A stretch of 64,000 bases of DNA, taken from positions 682,001 to 746,000 of the forward strand of contig JALHQZ010000001.1 of NCBI GenBank assembly GCA_022841705.1, given 5' to 3'. The translations under genes were made by a program, and so were the position numbers. Shown here one piece after another: positions 1 to 8,198 of this stretch. Numbering within the stretch: position 1 is the first letter of the stretch; each line of letters begins with the position of its first letter. The notes beneath the pieces were generated by a model. The model searched no databases. It had not been told where the DNA came from and saw only the letters and a program-made list of their open reading frames with translations. This DNA comes from Pirellulales bacterium (GTDB taxonomy: Bacteria; Planctomycetota; Planctomycetia; Pirellulales; Lacipirellulaceae).

Positions 1-232
1 ACTTACCCAGCAGGAAGTGGCGTCGAGCCACTCGGCAGCAAACGGAGTCATCAACTCCTGCCAAGTTGGCGGCCAGGTAAGCTCAGCAAACAATCCGAGT
101 GCAGGTCCCGCCATATTGTGACACCCGTACTGTCTGGGCTGATTAGCGATGCTAGTCGCACCGTTATTCACGTGTAGAACGATATTGTTCGCGACTTGTG
201 TATCGCGTGGCGATCCGGCTATTGAAGTGCGC
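1..232. other. Left-edge region, no confident gene
   Basis: No gene can be supported here. A minus-strand reading frame is open from the window edge to an ATG at 114 (38 codons, beginning MAGPALGLFAEL) and stays open further upstream into greA. It has no clear ribosome binding site and no recognisable domain. It could be the start of a gene continuing left of the window or a chance opening. Confidence 0.3.
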
Positions 233-712
233 TTACTCCTCGAACCGAATCTCCAAAATCTTAAATTTGTTCACCCCCGCGGGGACGGCGATCTCCGCGG
301 TCTCGCCGACTTTCTTACCGACCAAGCCTTGGGCGAGCGGGCTGACGATGTTGATCTTGCCTTCGTCGGGGTCGTCTTCGCCGGCGCCGACCAGGGTGAA
401 CTCTTCGGTGTCGCCGAACTTCAGGTCCTTTACCTTCACGGTGCAGCCGAAGACGACTTCGTCCTTGGGAAGCTTGGACATATCGACAATGCTCGCGCGG
501 GCCAGCTTGTCGCGCAGCTCGTTGATCTTGGCCTGAATCATCCCCTGCGATTCGCGGGCGCCATGGTACTCGGCGTTCTCTTTGAGGTCTCCTTCGCCGC
601 GCGCCTCCGCCACCCGCGCGGTCACCTCCGGCATGCGGACGTTCTCCAGCTCGTCGAGCTCGCTCTTGAGTTTCTCGAAACCACTGCGGGTCATGGGAAT
701 GAGATCAGGCAT
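233..712 (-). CDS. greA: Transcription elongation factor GreA
   Basis: GreA binds the secondary channel of RNA polymerase and stimulates cleavage of backtracked RNA. The 159-residue product has the family layout: an N-terminal antiparallel coiled coil (about residues 1-75, containing [14 protein letters not shown] with the acidic tip residues) and a C-terminal FKBP-like domain (about 80-157, with [19 protein letters not shown] sequence ending KILEIRFEE). I place the start at the ATG at 712 ([11 protein letters not shown]); an in-frame ATG three codons upstream is less typical of the family. It is monocistronic here; a 38-bp tandem repeat lies just upstream. Length and sequence match the family throughout. 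Confidence 0.95.
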   Translation of the reverse strand: MPDLIPMTRSGFEKLKSELDELENVRMPEVTARVAEARGEGDLKENAEYHGARESQGMIQAKINELRDKLARASIVDMSKLPKDEVVFGCTVKVKDLKFGDTEEFTLVGAGEDDPDEGKINIVSPLAQGLVGKKVGETAEIAVPAGVNKFKILEIRFEE

Positions 713-726
713 GGCAAGCACCTAAA

Positions 727-802
727 GCGGACGGATCGCAAACGGACGCGGCAGCAAACACAGCGCGGACGGGTCGCAAACGGACGCGTCAGCAAACACA
801 GC
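727..802. repeat. Two-copy 38-bp tandem direct repeat upstream of greA
   Basis: Positions 727-764 and 765-802 are two head-to-tail copies of a 38-bp unit beginning GCGGACGG and ending CAAACACAGC, differing at only two bases. The array starts 15 bp upstream of the greA start codon, in its presumed promoter or leader region. Function unknown. Confidence 0.85.
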
Positions 803-904
803 GTGCGTCACAAAAAAACGAAGCGGGACACCCAAGCCCCGCTTCGCCGAAGTTCTTATTATGTTTCGTGGGGAATGCGAAGTAAAGGGCGGCTTCCCCC
901 GTAA

Positions 905-980
905 GATGGGCTTCTAGCCCGTCGTGAATTGCCGCTTTACAAGAGGCGGGGCTGCGGCACGACGGGCTGAAAGTCCATCG
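905..980. repeat. Imperfect inverted repeat (GACGGGCT family)
   Basis: Arm 905-926 (gatgggcttctagcccgtcg core) pairs with 957-980 with a few mismatches around a 30-bp spacer. A related single hairpin with the same GACGGGCT/AGCCCGTC core lies at 12972-12995. The element separates greA from the 3' end of the murG-like gene. No T-run follows, so it is not an obvious intrinsic terminator. Confidence 0.7.
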
Positions 981-990
981 TAGATAGTGG

Positions 991-2130
991 CTACGCTGCC
1001 CGCCGAAGAGTCTTGCCGCCGAGATACTCCGCGCAGATCGCGGCGACGCGGTCGTTGGCGTCGGGGGTGGCGAGGCGGAGCATGGCGTCGGCCATGCTTT
1101 GGCGACGCCATTGGTCGTGCAGCAGGGTGCGGACTTCGAGCGCCATCTGCCGGACGAATTGTTCGGGTGTGGTTCGTTCAACCACCGTGGAGCCGCCGGC
1201 GTTGCGGATGACTTCAGCGTTCGCGCGCTGCTGCGAGAAGTTCACACCGGTATCGGGCACCAGTACGCCCGGCGTGCGCGAGAGGCACAACTCGGTGAGC
1301 GAACCGCCGGTGGGCCGGCCGATCACCAGTTCTGTTTCGTCGAGCACCGCTTCGAGTCGATCGGCATAGGCCACGGTGAGCACATCAAGATTCGCGGCGG
1401 CGTACTGGTCTTGGACGGCCGCAAGTTGCCGCTCGCCCGTTTGATGAACGATCCGCCAGCCGGCAAGGTCGGCGCTCAGTTGGCGGAAGACCTCGGGCAG
1501 GTAGTTGTTGAGCGTTTGGTCGTCGTTCTCGTCGGAGAGCACGACGAGGCGCTGTTCGGTGTAGAGTGATGCATCTCTTCGCATCACACCGCGGCTCCGC
1601 AGGTTGTAGAGGTCTTCAAACGCCTGGCGGCCGGGGAGACCCGTCACTTGAAAGTTGGTGCGCGGGGCGAAGTGGGCCCGCGCGCAGTCCCACGCGGCGC
1701 ACACCACTTGCGCTTGCGGCGCGAGCCAGCGGTTGGTTTGCGAGGGGAGAGCGTTCTGTTCAATCAGAATGTAAGGGATCCCACGGCCCTGCGCCGCCCG
1801 CACGAGGCCGGCGCTCGCATATCCGCCGAGGCCCACGACTAGCGAGACGTGCTGTTCCTTGAGCATCCACCGCGCGGCCCAGTAGCCGGCGACGTTATCG
1901 GTGAGAAATCGCAGCGATTCCAGCGGTCCCTGCGGCGCCGGCCGACAGGGCAGCGCAACGTACCGATGCCCCGCATCCCGCACCACGTTCCGCTCAACCG
2001 CCCGGCCGGACCCGGTGAAGGTAACCAGTATCCCCGGCACCTTCTGGCGCAAGATCTCCGCCACCGCCAAGCCAGGATAAAGCTGACAAAGCGAACCACC
2101 ACCGGCGAAAATAATATGAGGAGCGGCCAC
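991..2130 (-). CDS. murG: MurG-like glycosyltransferase (diverged)
   Basis: The protein resembles MurG, the membrane-associated GT-B enzyme that adds GlcNAc to lipid I to give lipid II. Supporting motifs are the N-terminal loop leading into YPGLAVAEIL, VVGLGGYASAGLVRAA (residues about 105-120), EQNALPSQTNRWLAP (about 128-142) and the C-terminal donor-site segment with a conserved Glu in GGSLTELCLSRTPGVLVP. The family's N-terminal GGTGGH is replaced by AGGGSLCQ, so the usual histidine is missing. I choose a GTG start at 2130 (MAAPHIIFAGGG) because longer frames run into a hairpin repeat; no good ribosome binding site is visible. 379 residues is normal. A Mur-ligase-like gene lies upstream on the same strand. 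Whether it is a true MurG is uncertain. Confidence 0.75.
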   Translation of the reverse strand: MAAPHIIFAGGGSLCQLYPGLAVAEILRQKVPGILVTFTGSGRAVERNVVRDAGHRYVALPCRPAPQGPLESLRFLTDNVAGYWAARWMLKEQHVSLVVGLGGYASAGLVRAAQGRGIPYILIEQNALPSQTNRWLAPQAQVVCAAWDCARAHFAPRTNFQVTGLPGRQAFEDLYNLRSRGVMRRDASLYTEQRLVVLSDENDDQTLNNYLPEVFRQLSADLAGWRIVHQTGERQLAAVQDQYAAANLDVLTVAYADRLEAVLDETELVIGRPTGGSLTELCLSRTPGVLVPDTGVNFSQQRANAEVIRNAGGSTVVERTTPEQFVRQMALEVRTLLHDQWRRQSMADAMLRLATPDANDRVAAICAEYLGGKTLRRAA

Positions 2131-2594
2131 TGTTTGATACTGAGGCTTGTAGAAAAAGAATTGCCCGCGAAGGACGCGAATCAGCGCGAATGAAGTTTTA
2201 TCAGCCGCCACGCGCTAGCGTCCGGTCGTTGCAATTTTAGCTCTATCCTTCGCGACCGGACGCTAGCGCGTGGCGGCTAGTGTGTATTCGCGCTGATTCG
2301 CGTTATTCGCGGGCAGAGTGTAATCCGCTGAGGCGCCGGGCGACTGGTTAGTCGCCCGGCGCTCAGCTCGTAAGTTCCTTCGCGAAGCACTCGTGAGGCA
2401 GCGATCGACCCAGAGACCGCCGCATTCACAAGCGTTATGCTCCAACCCAGGGGAGGGTGGCGACCGTCAGACCCCGCAATCTTGGGCCGCCAACGAAGGA
2501 ACTCAAAGTGGTTTACAGGGATTCAGGATGTGGGATGTAGGATGTGGTTTTGCAATTTCTGACCACATCCCAAATCCCAATTCCCAAATCCTCC
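2131..2594. other. Intergenic region made of nested inverted repeats
   Basis: No gene is seen between the murG-like and Mur-ligase-like genes. The segment holds a nested hairpin (2164-2312) and a second loose inverted repeat of GATGTGGGATGTAGGATG type against CACATCCCAAATCCC (2524-2590). Confidence 0.7.
2202..2279. repeat. 27-bp perfect-type inverted repeat
   Basis: Arm 2202-2228 (CAGCCGCCACGCGCTAGCGT...) is the reverse complement of 2253-2279, with a 24-bp spacer. Outside it a second pair of arms (about 2164-2195 and 2284-2312, GCGAATCAGCGCGAA type) pairs imperfectly, so the whole segment could fold as one long stem. It lies immediately upstream of the murG-like start. Confidence 0.85.
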
Positions 2595-3764
2595 TCAAGC
2601 CGCCTTGCGGCGTGGCATCACTTGCAGCTCTTGTTCATGTCTCCGTCGTAACAACGTCCGCACAATTTGTTCGTCGCTTTCGCCGCTCACCGCGGCTTGG
2701 GTCGGGCTGCCGGCGATCAGCACGGTGTCGTCCGCTTCGGCCAGGGCCAGCGCGATGGCGATTGCGGCGAGGCGATCGTCAACGAACGTTGTTTGCGAAG
2801 TGCCGGCTTGGTCGTCGGCTTGGTCGTCGATGACGATCAGCCGATCGGCGGCGGCTTCAGCGACAGCGAGCATCGTCGCGACCGAGCGGCCGCGCTGGCG
2901 CAGCGGGCGGACATCGACGACGGCGAGCAGGCGTTCGGTTGTGAAATGCCGACAGGCGCCGAGGGCTTGTCGCAATGATTCAGGTGAGCGGGCGGCGTCG
3001 ATCAGCACGGGAAATTCTTGGCCACAGCCGATGGGCCGGAGGACCCGCGCGAGGGGCGGAGCCGTTTCGAGTCCGTGGGCGATGGTCAGGGCATCAACGC
3101 CAAACGCCAGTGCAGTCGTTGCGGCGGCCGCACAATTGGCCGCATAAAAATCGCCACTCACCGGCACGCGGACCGCTTGCGATTCGGCGCCGATGGTGAG
3201 CGTGAAGATTTGTTCGTTCGCGTGCCGTTCGACAACTTGCACCGAAACGTCCGCTTCGTGTTCGAGCGAATAGCTCAGCACGGCGCCGATTGCGCGAGAG
3301 GCGAGCGAAGCGCTGCCGGGCTCATCGCTGTTGACGATCAGCAGGCCTTCGGTCGTGAGTTCAGCGGCCAATCGTTCCGCCTGCTTGCGATACGCGGCGG
3401 CCGACGAAAAACTGGTCAGCGGCGTCGTATGCAAATTGGTGACGCACAGAATCTCCGGCTTGAAGACGCTGGTGACGCCTTGCGCATGGGCGTCGAGCGA
3501 CAGCTCCATGATCGCCGGGCCGCACTCGTTCAGCGTGGCCGTGCGGAGCCAGCGGGTGATCAGTTCGGGACGGGCGCGTTCAACGCTCGCGCCGAGCGTT
3601 ACTTCACCATCGCAGCAGCCGGCGCCGTGCCAAGCGGCCGTCACGCGACCATCGCACCGCAAAATGTGATGCAGCAGGTGCGCCACGCACGTTTTGCCGT
3701 GCGTCCCGGTGACGCCCACGAGCGCGAGCGCCTCATCCGACGAGTGGTTCCAATCGCTTTGCAC
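2595..3764 (-). CDS. Mur ligase family protein lacking the N-terminal domain
   Basis: The family joins amino acids to UDP-MurNAc using ATP. Visible are the P-loop GVTGTHGKTCVAHLL (residues about 17-31), the central-domain segment IMELSLDAHAQGV, the CVTNLHTTPL region, and a C-terminal domain. The P-loop begins only about 17 residues from the start, so the N-terminal UDP-binding domain of MurC/D/E/F is absent. The MurE-type DNPR signature is absent, and the usual VDYAHTP is VLIDAARSP. A GTG start at 3764 is supported by GGAGG about 9 bases upstream and an in-frame TGA two codons before it. It is transcribed toward the murG-like gene. It may be a diverged MurE-type ligase or act on another substrate. 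Confidence 0.75.
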   Translation of the reverse strand: MQSDWNHSSDEALALVGVTGTHGKTCVAHLLHHILRCDGRVTAAWHGAGCCDGEVTLGASVERARPELITRWLRTATLNECGPAIMELSLDAHAQGVTSVFKPEILCVTNLHTTPLTSFSSAAAYRKQAERLAAELTTEGLLIVNSDEPGSASLASRAIGAVLSYSLEHEADVSVQVVERHANEQIFTLTIGAESQAVRVPVSGDFYAANCAAAATTALAFGVDALTIAHGLETAPPLARVLRPIGCGQEFPVLIDAARSPESLRQALGACRHFTTERLLAVVDVRPLRQRGRSVATMLAVAEAAADRLIVIDDQADDQAGTSQTTFVDDRLAAIAIALALAEADDTVLIAGSPTQAAVSGESDEQIVRTLLRRRHEQELQVMPRRKAA

Positions 3765-3935
3765 GCTTCACGGCCTCCATGCCGAGAGTTGCCCGCTGTC
3801 ACAAACTTGCGGTGCCGCGAATCCGTGCGGCAGTGGGGCGGATAGTGCTGGATTCCGCGCAGCGCGTCAAGCGAGGTTTCACGCGAAGTGCTAGCGTCAC
3901 GTAGACACGCCTCTCCGAGCCGCGAGAGGAGCAGT

Positions 3936-4018
3936 GGGTGGCTGGGGTCGGAGCGACAGCCACCCCCAGCAGTCGTGGAGTTGGCTTTGCTTCGTTGGGG
4001 TCGCGACCCCAGCCACCC
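3936..4018. repeat. Inverted repeat, GGGTGGCTGGGGTCG family (copy 1)
   Basis: Arm 3936-3950 (GGGTGGCTGGGGTCG) pairs exactly with 4004-4018. The same arms occur in an independent element at 32941-33034. It lies between convergently spaced genes with no coding potential. The rest of 3765-4110 holds a minus-strand terminator and no gene. Confidence 0.85.
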
Positions 4019-4033
4019 CAAGTACTGTTCAGC

Positions 4034-4070
4034 AAAAAAAAAACAGCCCGCACCACGCGGTGCGAGCTGT
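4034..4070 (-). terminator. Intrinsic terminator of the exported repeat-protein gene
   Basis: Read on the minus strand, a GC-rich 12-bp stem (4059-4070 with 4043-4054, one mismatch) is followed by nine T residues (4042-4034). It lies 40 bp downstream of the stop codon of the gene ending at 4111. Confidence 0.85.
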
Positions 4071-4110
4071 CGTAAATCTTTCCTCCGGACTCCAGACTCC
4101 GGACTAACCG

Positions 4111-5052
4111 TTACTCGGCCGAGACCCAGCCACCAACGGCCTTCGGCTTCGCGGTGCGAACCGGGGCTGAGTAGACCGCTTGGCGAACGGGGGCGCCGAT
4201 AGTGCGCTGCGTCACGCGGTCCTTGGGGGCGAACAGCTGCGGGGCTTGGAAGAACGACGACTCGGTCGCCGCTTCTTCCGCATCGCTTGCCGGCGGTTCG
4301 GCAGCATTTGTCGCTTCTTCGGTGACAGGCTTGTTCAGCAGGCTGCGGTCCTCGACAGGCATATCAGCTGGCACCGCGGGTTGCGGTTCGGGATAGTAAT
4401 TTTGCGGCGGTGCTGCCGTGGTGGCCGGCGCCGATTCGATGTAAGAGCTTTGCGCCGCACAGCTGGGGCAGGAGGGGGCCGCGGCGGTTTCAAAGCCGGC
4501 GGTCGCCACACCTGAGCAAGCGCTGCATCCGCCGCACGGGCTGCAGGCATCGCACGCGGTGACGGCTTCCATCGTTACGGGGCGATAGGCGGTCGAGCAC
4601 GCATCACACGCCGGCGCGAGGGCGACTTGCGATTGAATAGTTTGCGTTGCGGGGTAGGCGGCAACATAACTGGTCGGTGCGTAGGCAGTCACCTGCGGCA
4701 GATAGCTTGGCGGATACGTTGGCGTGTAGGCCGCGGTGTACGTGGTTGCTGGAGCAAAACCAACCGTCTGCACCGCCGGCGCGAAACCGACGGTTTGCAC
4801 GGCGGGAGCGAAGCCAACCGTCTGGACCGTTGGCGCAAACGCCGTTGTTGTCGTCACTGTGCGTGGACCGAAGAGCCATTCGCCCATCCACTTGCCGGGA
4901 TACCAACCATCGCGCACTGGCACGGTTTGCATCACCACCGGCGAGGCGACCGCGAAGGTCTGCGCCGTCGGCATCGCGCACGATGTGCATTGTGCGAGCG
5001 TGCTCGCGCTTGTGGCTAGGGCCGCGATCAGGCTTAGGGCGAAGAGTTTCAT
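4111..5052 (-). CDS. Exported Cys-rich protein with short tandem repeats
   Basis: No function is recognised. The 313-residue product starts with a signal peptide (MKLFALSLIAALATSASTLA). Near residue 60-95 is a run of four near-identical nine-residue units (GFAPAVQTV type), followed by a Pro/Tyr/Thr-rich stretch. Then comes a block of CxxC pairs (CDAC, CSPCGGCSAC, CPSC; about residues 145-200). The C-terminal third is Pro/Glu/Ala-rich and probably disordered. I choose the ATG at 5052 because it begins directly with the signal peptide; the frame upstream looks non-coding. It stands alone, with its own terminator downstream. Similar low-complexity, Cys-rich exported proteins are common in planctomycetes. 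Confidence 0.7.
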   Translation of the reverse strand: MKLFALSLIAALATSASTLAQCTSCAMPTAQTFAVASPVVMQTVPVRDGWYPGKWMGEWLFGPRTVTTTTAFAPTVQTVGFAPAVQTVGFAPAVQTVGFAPATTYTAAYTPTYPPSYLPQVTAYAPTSYVAAYPATQTIQSQVALAPACDACSTAYRPVTMEAVTACDACSPCGGCSACSGVATAGFETAAAPSCPSCAAQSSYIESAPATTAAPPQNYYPEPQPAVPADMPVEDRSLLNKPVTEEATNAAEPPASDAEEAATESSFFQAPQLFAPKDRVTQRTIGAPVRQAVYSAPVRTAKPKAVGGWVSAE

Positions 5053-5296
5053 TCTGGTCTCGAACGCTAGTAGGAACAGTGTGTGCGGGCGCAGGCTCCG
5101 CCAACGGGGCGCGAAAAGCGCCTTACTATCATCTAACGCGCAAACACCCCGCTTGGCAAGCACTTCTTGAGATTTTCGGACATTTGGACGGAGATTATAG
5201 GTGGGCAAGTTGTGCCGATTGCCGGGGGTTTAGGGGTGAGTGCGTTCGCACGGTCGCTTCGCCGTCGTAACCGGGCTAGCAGCGGACAAGGGCTTC

Positions 5297-5385
5297 GTGG
5301 GACAGGATTTCAGCCTGTCAACTTCGGCGTTACTCACAGAACCGAATCTATTCCACTGCATGACAGACTGGAAAGTCTGTCCCAC
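5297..5385. repeat. Inverted repeat, GTGGGACAGG family
   Basis: Arm 5297-5319 (GTGGGACAGGATTTCAGCCT...) pairs with 5362-5385 (…GAAAGTCTGTCCCAC) with a few mismatches. Each arm is itself a small hairpin. It fills most of the 334-bp gap between the exported repeat protein and the ATPase cassette; no gene is seen in that gap. Confidence 0.75.
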
Positions 5386-5386
5386 T

Positions 5387-5986
5387 TTACGCACGCCCCA
5401 CCACTGCGGTTCGTCGGCGCTGCTCGAACAGATCGTACAACTCAAACCACACCTCGCGCACGTTGCCGTGGCAGCGGTGATAGCTGGCCACCGCGTCGTC
5501 CGGCGTGACGAGCGGTTCGGCGTGCGCGGTCAGCTCGCGGAAGAGGCGGAGCGTATCGCTGACACTTGGCTTCAGTTCGGCGAGGGGCGGCAGCTTCGCT
5601 GGCGTGTGTGTCGTCACCACCAGCCCCGAGCGCCGAACTCGTCGCCAGCTGCGCAACCACCAACGCTGCCAAGCGCTAAGTTGCTCCCACCCATCCAGCA
5701 GCACTACACCGTTCGGCCGAAAGCAACGGCATAGTGATGAAAAACCATCACCAGCCGTCCAACGCATCACGCTTCGCCCTTTCGCCGCGATCGCCGGCGC
5801 AAGCGACCGCAGCAGCGTGCTCTTGCCACTCCCATGCGGTCCGACAATCTGCCCGACCCACCGCTGCAGCGCGAGTTGCTCGACGAGAATTTCGGCCGAA
5901 TGCCCGAGCGCAAACCGGTACGCCACTGCACGGGGCCGCGTCCAGCAGGTGGCGAAGGGGTTGTCGCTACGTTGGGGGATATCCAT
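5387..5986 (-). CDS. Small P-loop ATPase, third gene of a DUF3592 cassette
   Basis: The 199-residue protein has a Walker A motif GPHGSGKSTLLRSL near residue 47 and a Walker B strand VVLLDGWEQL near residue 90, followed by VVTTHTPAKLPPL, resembling sensor-type positions of AAA-like or STAND-like ATPases. No further domain is seen. Substrate unknown. The ATG at 5986 overlaps the TGA of the upstream gene (TGATG), indicating translational coupling; a longer frame to 6154 only shadows that gene. With the arrestin-like and DUF3592 genes it forms a three-gene unit. Confidence 0.7.
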   Translation of the reverse strand: MDIPQRSDNPFATCWTRPRAVAYRFALGHSAEILVEQLALQRWVGQIVGPHGSGKSTLLRSLAPAIAAKGRSVMRWTAGDGFSSLCRCFRPNGVVLLDGWEQLSAWQRWWLRSWRRVRRSGLVVTTHTPAKLPPLAELKPSVSDTLRLFRELTAHAEPLVTPDDAVASYHRCHGNVREVWFELYDLFEQRRRTAVVGRA

Positions 5987-6396
5987 CACTTCGCAACTTC
6001 TCCCCACTTTTCCGCGGGCGCCACTTCGCCCAAGCGGAAGGGCAGCTCGCTGACCGCTTCTTTTCCGCTGGCGAAAAAGAGCCGCACGCGGACCGCCCAG
6101 CAGACCTTCACGATCTGCCCCGCGTAGCTCAGCGGGCTCTGTGGCAGGTTGCACGAAAAGGGATGCGCTTCGCTGAACTCCGGCTGCACCCGCATGCGAT
6201 CGAAGTAGTGGATGCCCGTGTCCTCTTCGCCTTGGCCGGCCGTATGCCAGATGACCGCCAGCTCGGCCGCCGTGCAGGTGGCGGCAACCCCGTCGGTGAG
6301 TTGGAACTCACCGCTGAGCCGTTCGCCCGGCGCGTAGTAGGCCGGGTCGCGATGCAGCGCGATCAGCGGCGGATCATAAACCGGGGCGGCATTCAT
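5986..6396 (-). CDS. Arrestin/Vps26-like small protein
   Basis: This 136-residue protein has no catalytic motif. Segments such as YYAPGERLSGEFQL, VIWHTAGQGEEDTG and the closing FFASGKEAVSELPFRLGE resemble the beta-sandwich N-domains of arrestin/SpoOM-type proteins (inference from pattern only). Its start overlaps the end of the DUF3592 gene (ATGA, 6393-6396) and its stop overlaps the next start, so all three are probably co-translated. It may be an adaptor between the membrane protein and the ATPase. Confidence 0.55.
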   Translation of the reverse strand: MNAAPVYDPPLIALHRDPAYYAPGERLSGEFQLTDGVAATCTAAELAVIWHTAGQGEEDTGIHYFDRMRVQPEFSEAHPFSCNLPQSPLSYAGQIVKVCWAVRVRLFFASGKEAVSELPFRLGEVAPAEKWGEVAK

Positions 6397-7733
6397 AGCG
6401 ACGCCTCTTCGGCAATGTCCGCGACAAGTGATGGATTCTCATCCGGCGCCGTCCAGCCCGCGGGGTACACACACAGCGGAAAAATGCGTTCGAACATTGG
6501 CCAACTCGCGGTGATCCCTTGCAGCCGCAGCGCCCAGCGAATTTCGTTGTGGTCGGCCAGGAATGAAGGACTCGCGCTCGCGGGAATCTGAAACTCGAAC
6601 TCCTGCTCAAACGGCCGGCCCGGCTCGATCTCAAACCGCTTCTGGCTGAGAAGCTGCGTTTCATAAACCGTGGCGGTGGCGGTGCGGGCGTCGGTCCCTT
6701 CCAAGTAGGTGGCGATTTCCTGGCACACCAAAGTGAGCGTAAGCGAGCGAACTTTCATCTGCCCTGTTTGAATGAGCAGCCCTTGGCACACGCTGCCGGT
6801 GGTGAGTGGATGGCGGTCCAACTCGACATGCGCGAGGCCAATGCCGGTTGACGTCCACGCGTCGCGCATCAAATGGTACGTCAGCCACGCACCGGTCCCC
6901 ACCAGCGGAATCACCAGCAGAGTTACGCCCCAGTTCCCCGCACCGCGCACATGGTTCGCCAGCACTTGCCACACGAAGATTGCCGCAAGCAAATTCCAGG
7001 TGACACTAATCAGCGTCATGCCAAACACCCGCCAGCGGTCGGCGCCATCAATCGGAAGCCGATATTTGAGATGCACGCCCGGGCTATCGATCACCGCTTC
7101 GACGGATGGCAAAGCGAAGCGCCGCAGGTCGGTCTCGGCGCCGGTCGCCAAGAGCCGCCGCGAAAGGTACGCCCGTCGCTCTTGCGAGGACTGCGTGCGC
7201 CAGAAGACGCGCAAGAGTCCCGTGATCCCCGCCGCCAAGAGCGACAGCGGAATCAGCAGCACCAGCCACGGCCAACTGCGCGCGCCGCGCGCCAGCACCA
7301 CGCGTTCGGGGTTGCGCGGATCGTACCAGGCCGGCCGTTCTTCGCCGATGCGGAACTGTCGCAGCGACAGGTACGCTTCATCCTGCCCGAGCGAGTTTCG
7401 TCCCACGCCGTTGGAGGTCCACGCCGAAATCGGCTCACCCTCTTTCGTGGTGAACGCGATCTTCAGCTCCGGCCGATACTCTTCCCCGGCCAAACCTTGC
7501 CGATCGAGCACGCGCGACTGCTGCACTTGGCAAATGGTTTCGACGAACCCCGCTGACTCGCGATGCAGCCGCCAGTCGGGAATCAGCACGGCGCTCAAAT
7601 CGTACCACGCCCCAATCGCCCCCGCCGCGATGAACACTAGGTTGTAAAGCACTTCCCCCGACTGCGCAAACAGCCGCGACCCACTCCGCCGCTGGCCACG
7701 CTTCTTCAGCAGAAAGGGAAATCGCACACGCAT
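6393..7733 (-). CDS. DUF3592 membrane protein with arrestin-like C-terminus
   Basis: The 446-residue protein has membrane segments near residues 32-50 (LVFIAAGAIGAWYDLSAVLI), about 155-175 (WPWLVLLIPLSLLAAGITGL), and a pair near 240-285. Between the first two lies a DUF3592-like extracytoplasmic domain containing YRPELKIAFTTKEG and PAWYDPRNPERVVL. The C-terminal ~150 residues (LIQTGQMKVRSLTLTLVCQE... ending in a FEFQIPASASPS segment) again look like an arrestin-type beta-sandwich, as in the next gene. Function unknown. It starts the three-gene cassette with 4-bp overlaps. Confidence 0.75.
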   Translation of the reverse strand: MRVRFPFLLKKRGQRRSGSRLFAQSGEVLYNLVFIAAGAIGAWYDLSAVLIPDWRLHRESAGFVETICQVQQSRVLDRQGLAGEEYRPELKIAFTTKEGEPISAWTSNGVGRNSLGQDEAYLSLRQFRIGEERPAWYDPRNPERVVLARGARSWPWLVLLIPLSLLAAGITGLLRVFWRTQSSQERRAYLSRRLLATGAETDLRRFALPSVEAVIDSPGVHLKYRLPIDGADRWRVFGMTLISVTWNLLAAIFVWQVLANHVRGAGNWGVTLLVIPLVGTGAWLTYHLMRDAWTSTGIGLAHVELDRHPLTTGSVCQGLLIQTGQMKVRSLTLTLVCQEIATYLEGTDARTATATVYETQLLSQKRFEIEPGRPFEQEFEFQIPASASPSFLADHNEIRWALRLQGITASWPMFERIFPLCVYPAGWTAPDENPSLVADIAEEASL

Positions 7734-7913
7734 GGCCGGCGCTCGAGGGAAAGTGAAAGACTCCCTTCCAGCATGGAACGAACGCCCACTGATTGCAAGC
7801 GACTACGTCGACGCGTCTCTCCGAGACGCGAGGATTCACTGCTGACTTGCGCCGTTCGCGTGGGATGCATCCGCGTCTCAGCCAATTTTGGAGAGAAACG
7901 GCGCGTCCACGTG

Positions 7914-8198
7914 CTACCGCGGTTTACGGTCGTGCGGCTCGAATCCCGGCCGATAGAAGCCAAAATTCTCGAGCGCCTTGTAGACTTCTTCCAGCGTTTT
8001 TTCGCCGAAGTTGGAAATGCTCAGCAGGTCATCCCGCGAGCAGTTCAGCAGGTCCGCCACCGTGAAAACCCCTTTTTCTTCGAGGCAATTGGTGGTGCGA
8101 ACAGCCAGCCCAATCTCCGCGGTGCTCATTTCGAGCCGATCCGCCATTTGCTGCTGGTTGATTTCCGTTTGGTTCAGCGGGACGCGCGTGCGCGGCAT
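7914..8198 (-). CDS. RNA polymerase alpha-CTD-like small protein
   Basis: The 94-residue product matches the C-terminal domain of RNA polymerase alpha (two helix-hairpin-helix units): MSTAEIGLAVRTTNCLEEKG, VADLLNCSRDDLLSISNFG and EKTLEEVYKALENFG. No alpha N-terminal assembly domain is encoded. The start at 8198 (MPRTRVPLNQ) follows a strong GGGAGGG six bases upstream; the longer frame to 8405 lacks support. Alpha-CTD binds UP elements and activators, so this stand-alone copy could bind DNA or compete with polymerase (inference). It is divergent from the dehydrogenase gene at 8408. Confidence 0.8.
   Translation of the reverse strand: MPRTRVPLNQTEINQQQMADRLEMSTAEIGLAVRTTNCLEEKGVFTVADLLNCSRDDLLSISNFGEKTLEEVYKALENFGFYRPGFEPHDRKPR

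Noticed and set aside
1..114. Left-edge minus-strand frame as a definite gene
   Set aside because: Too short inside the window and without a ribosome binding site; kept only as a note on the edge region.
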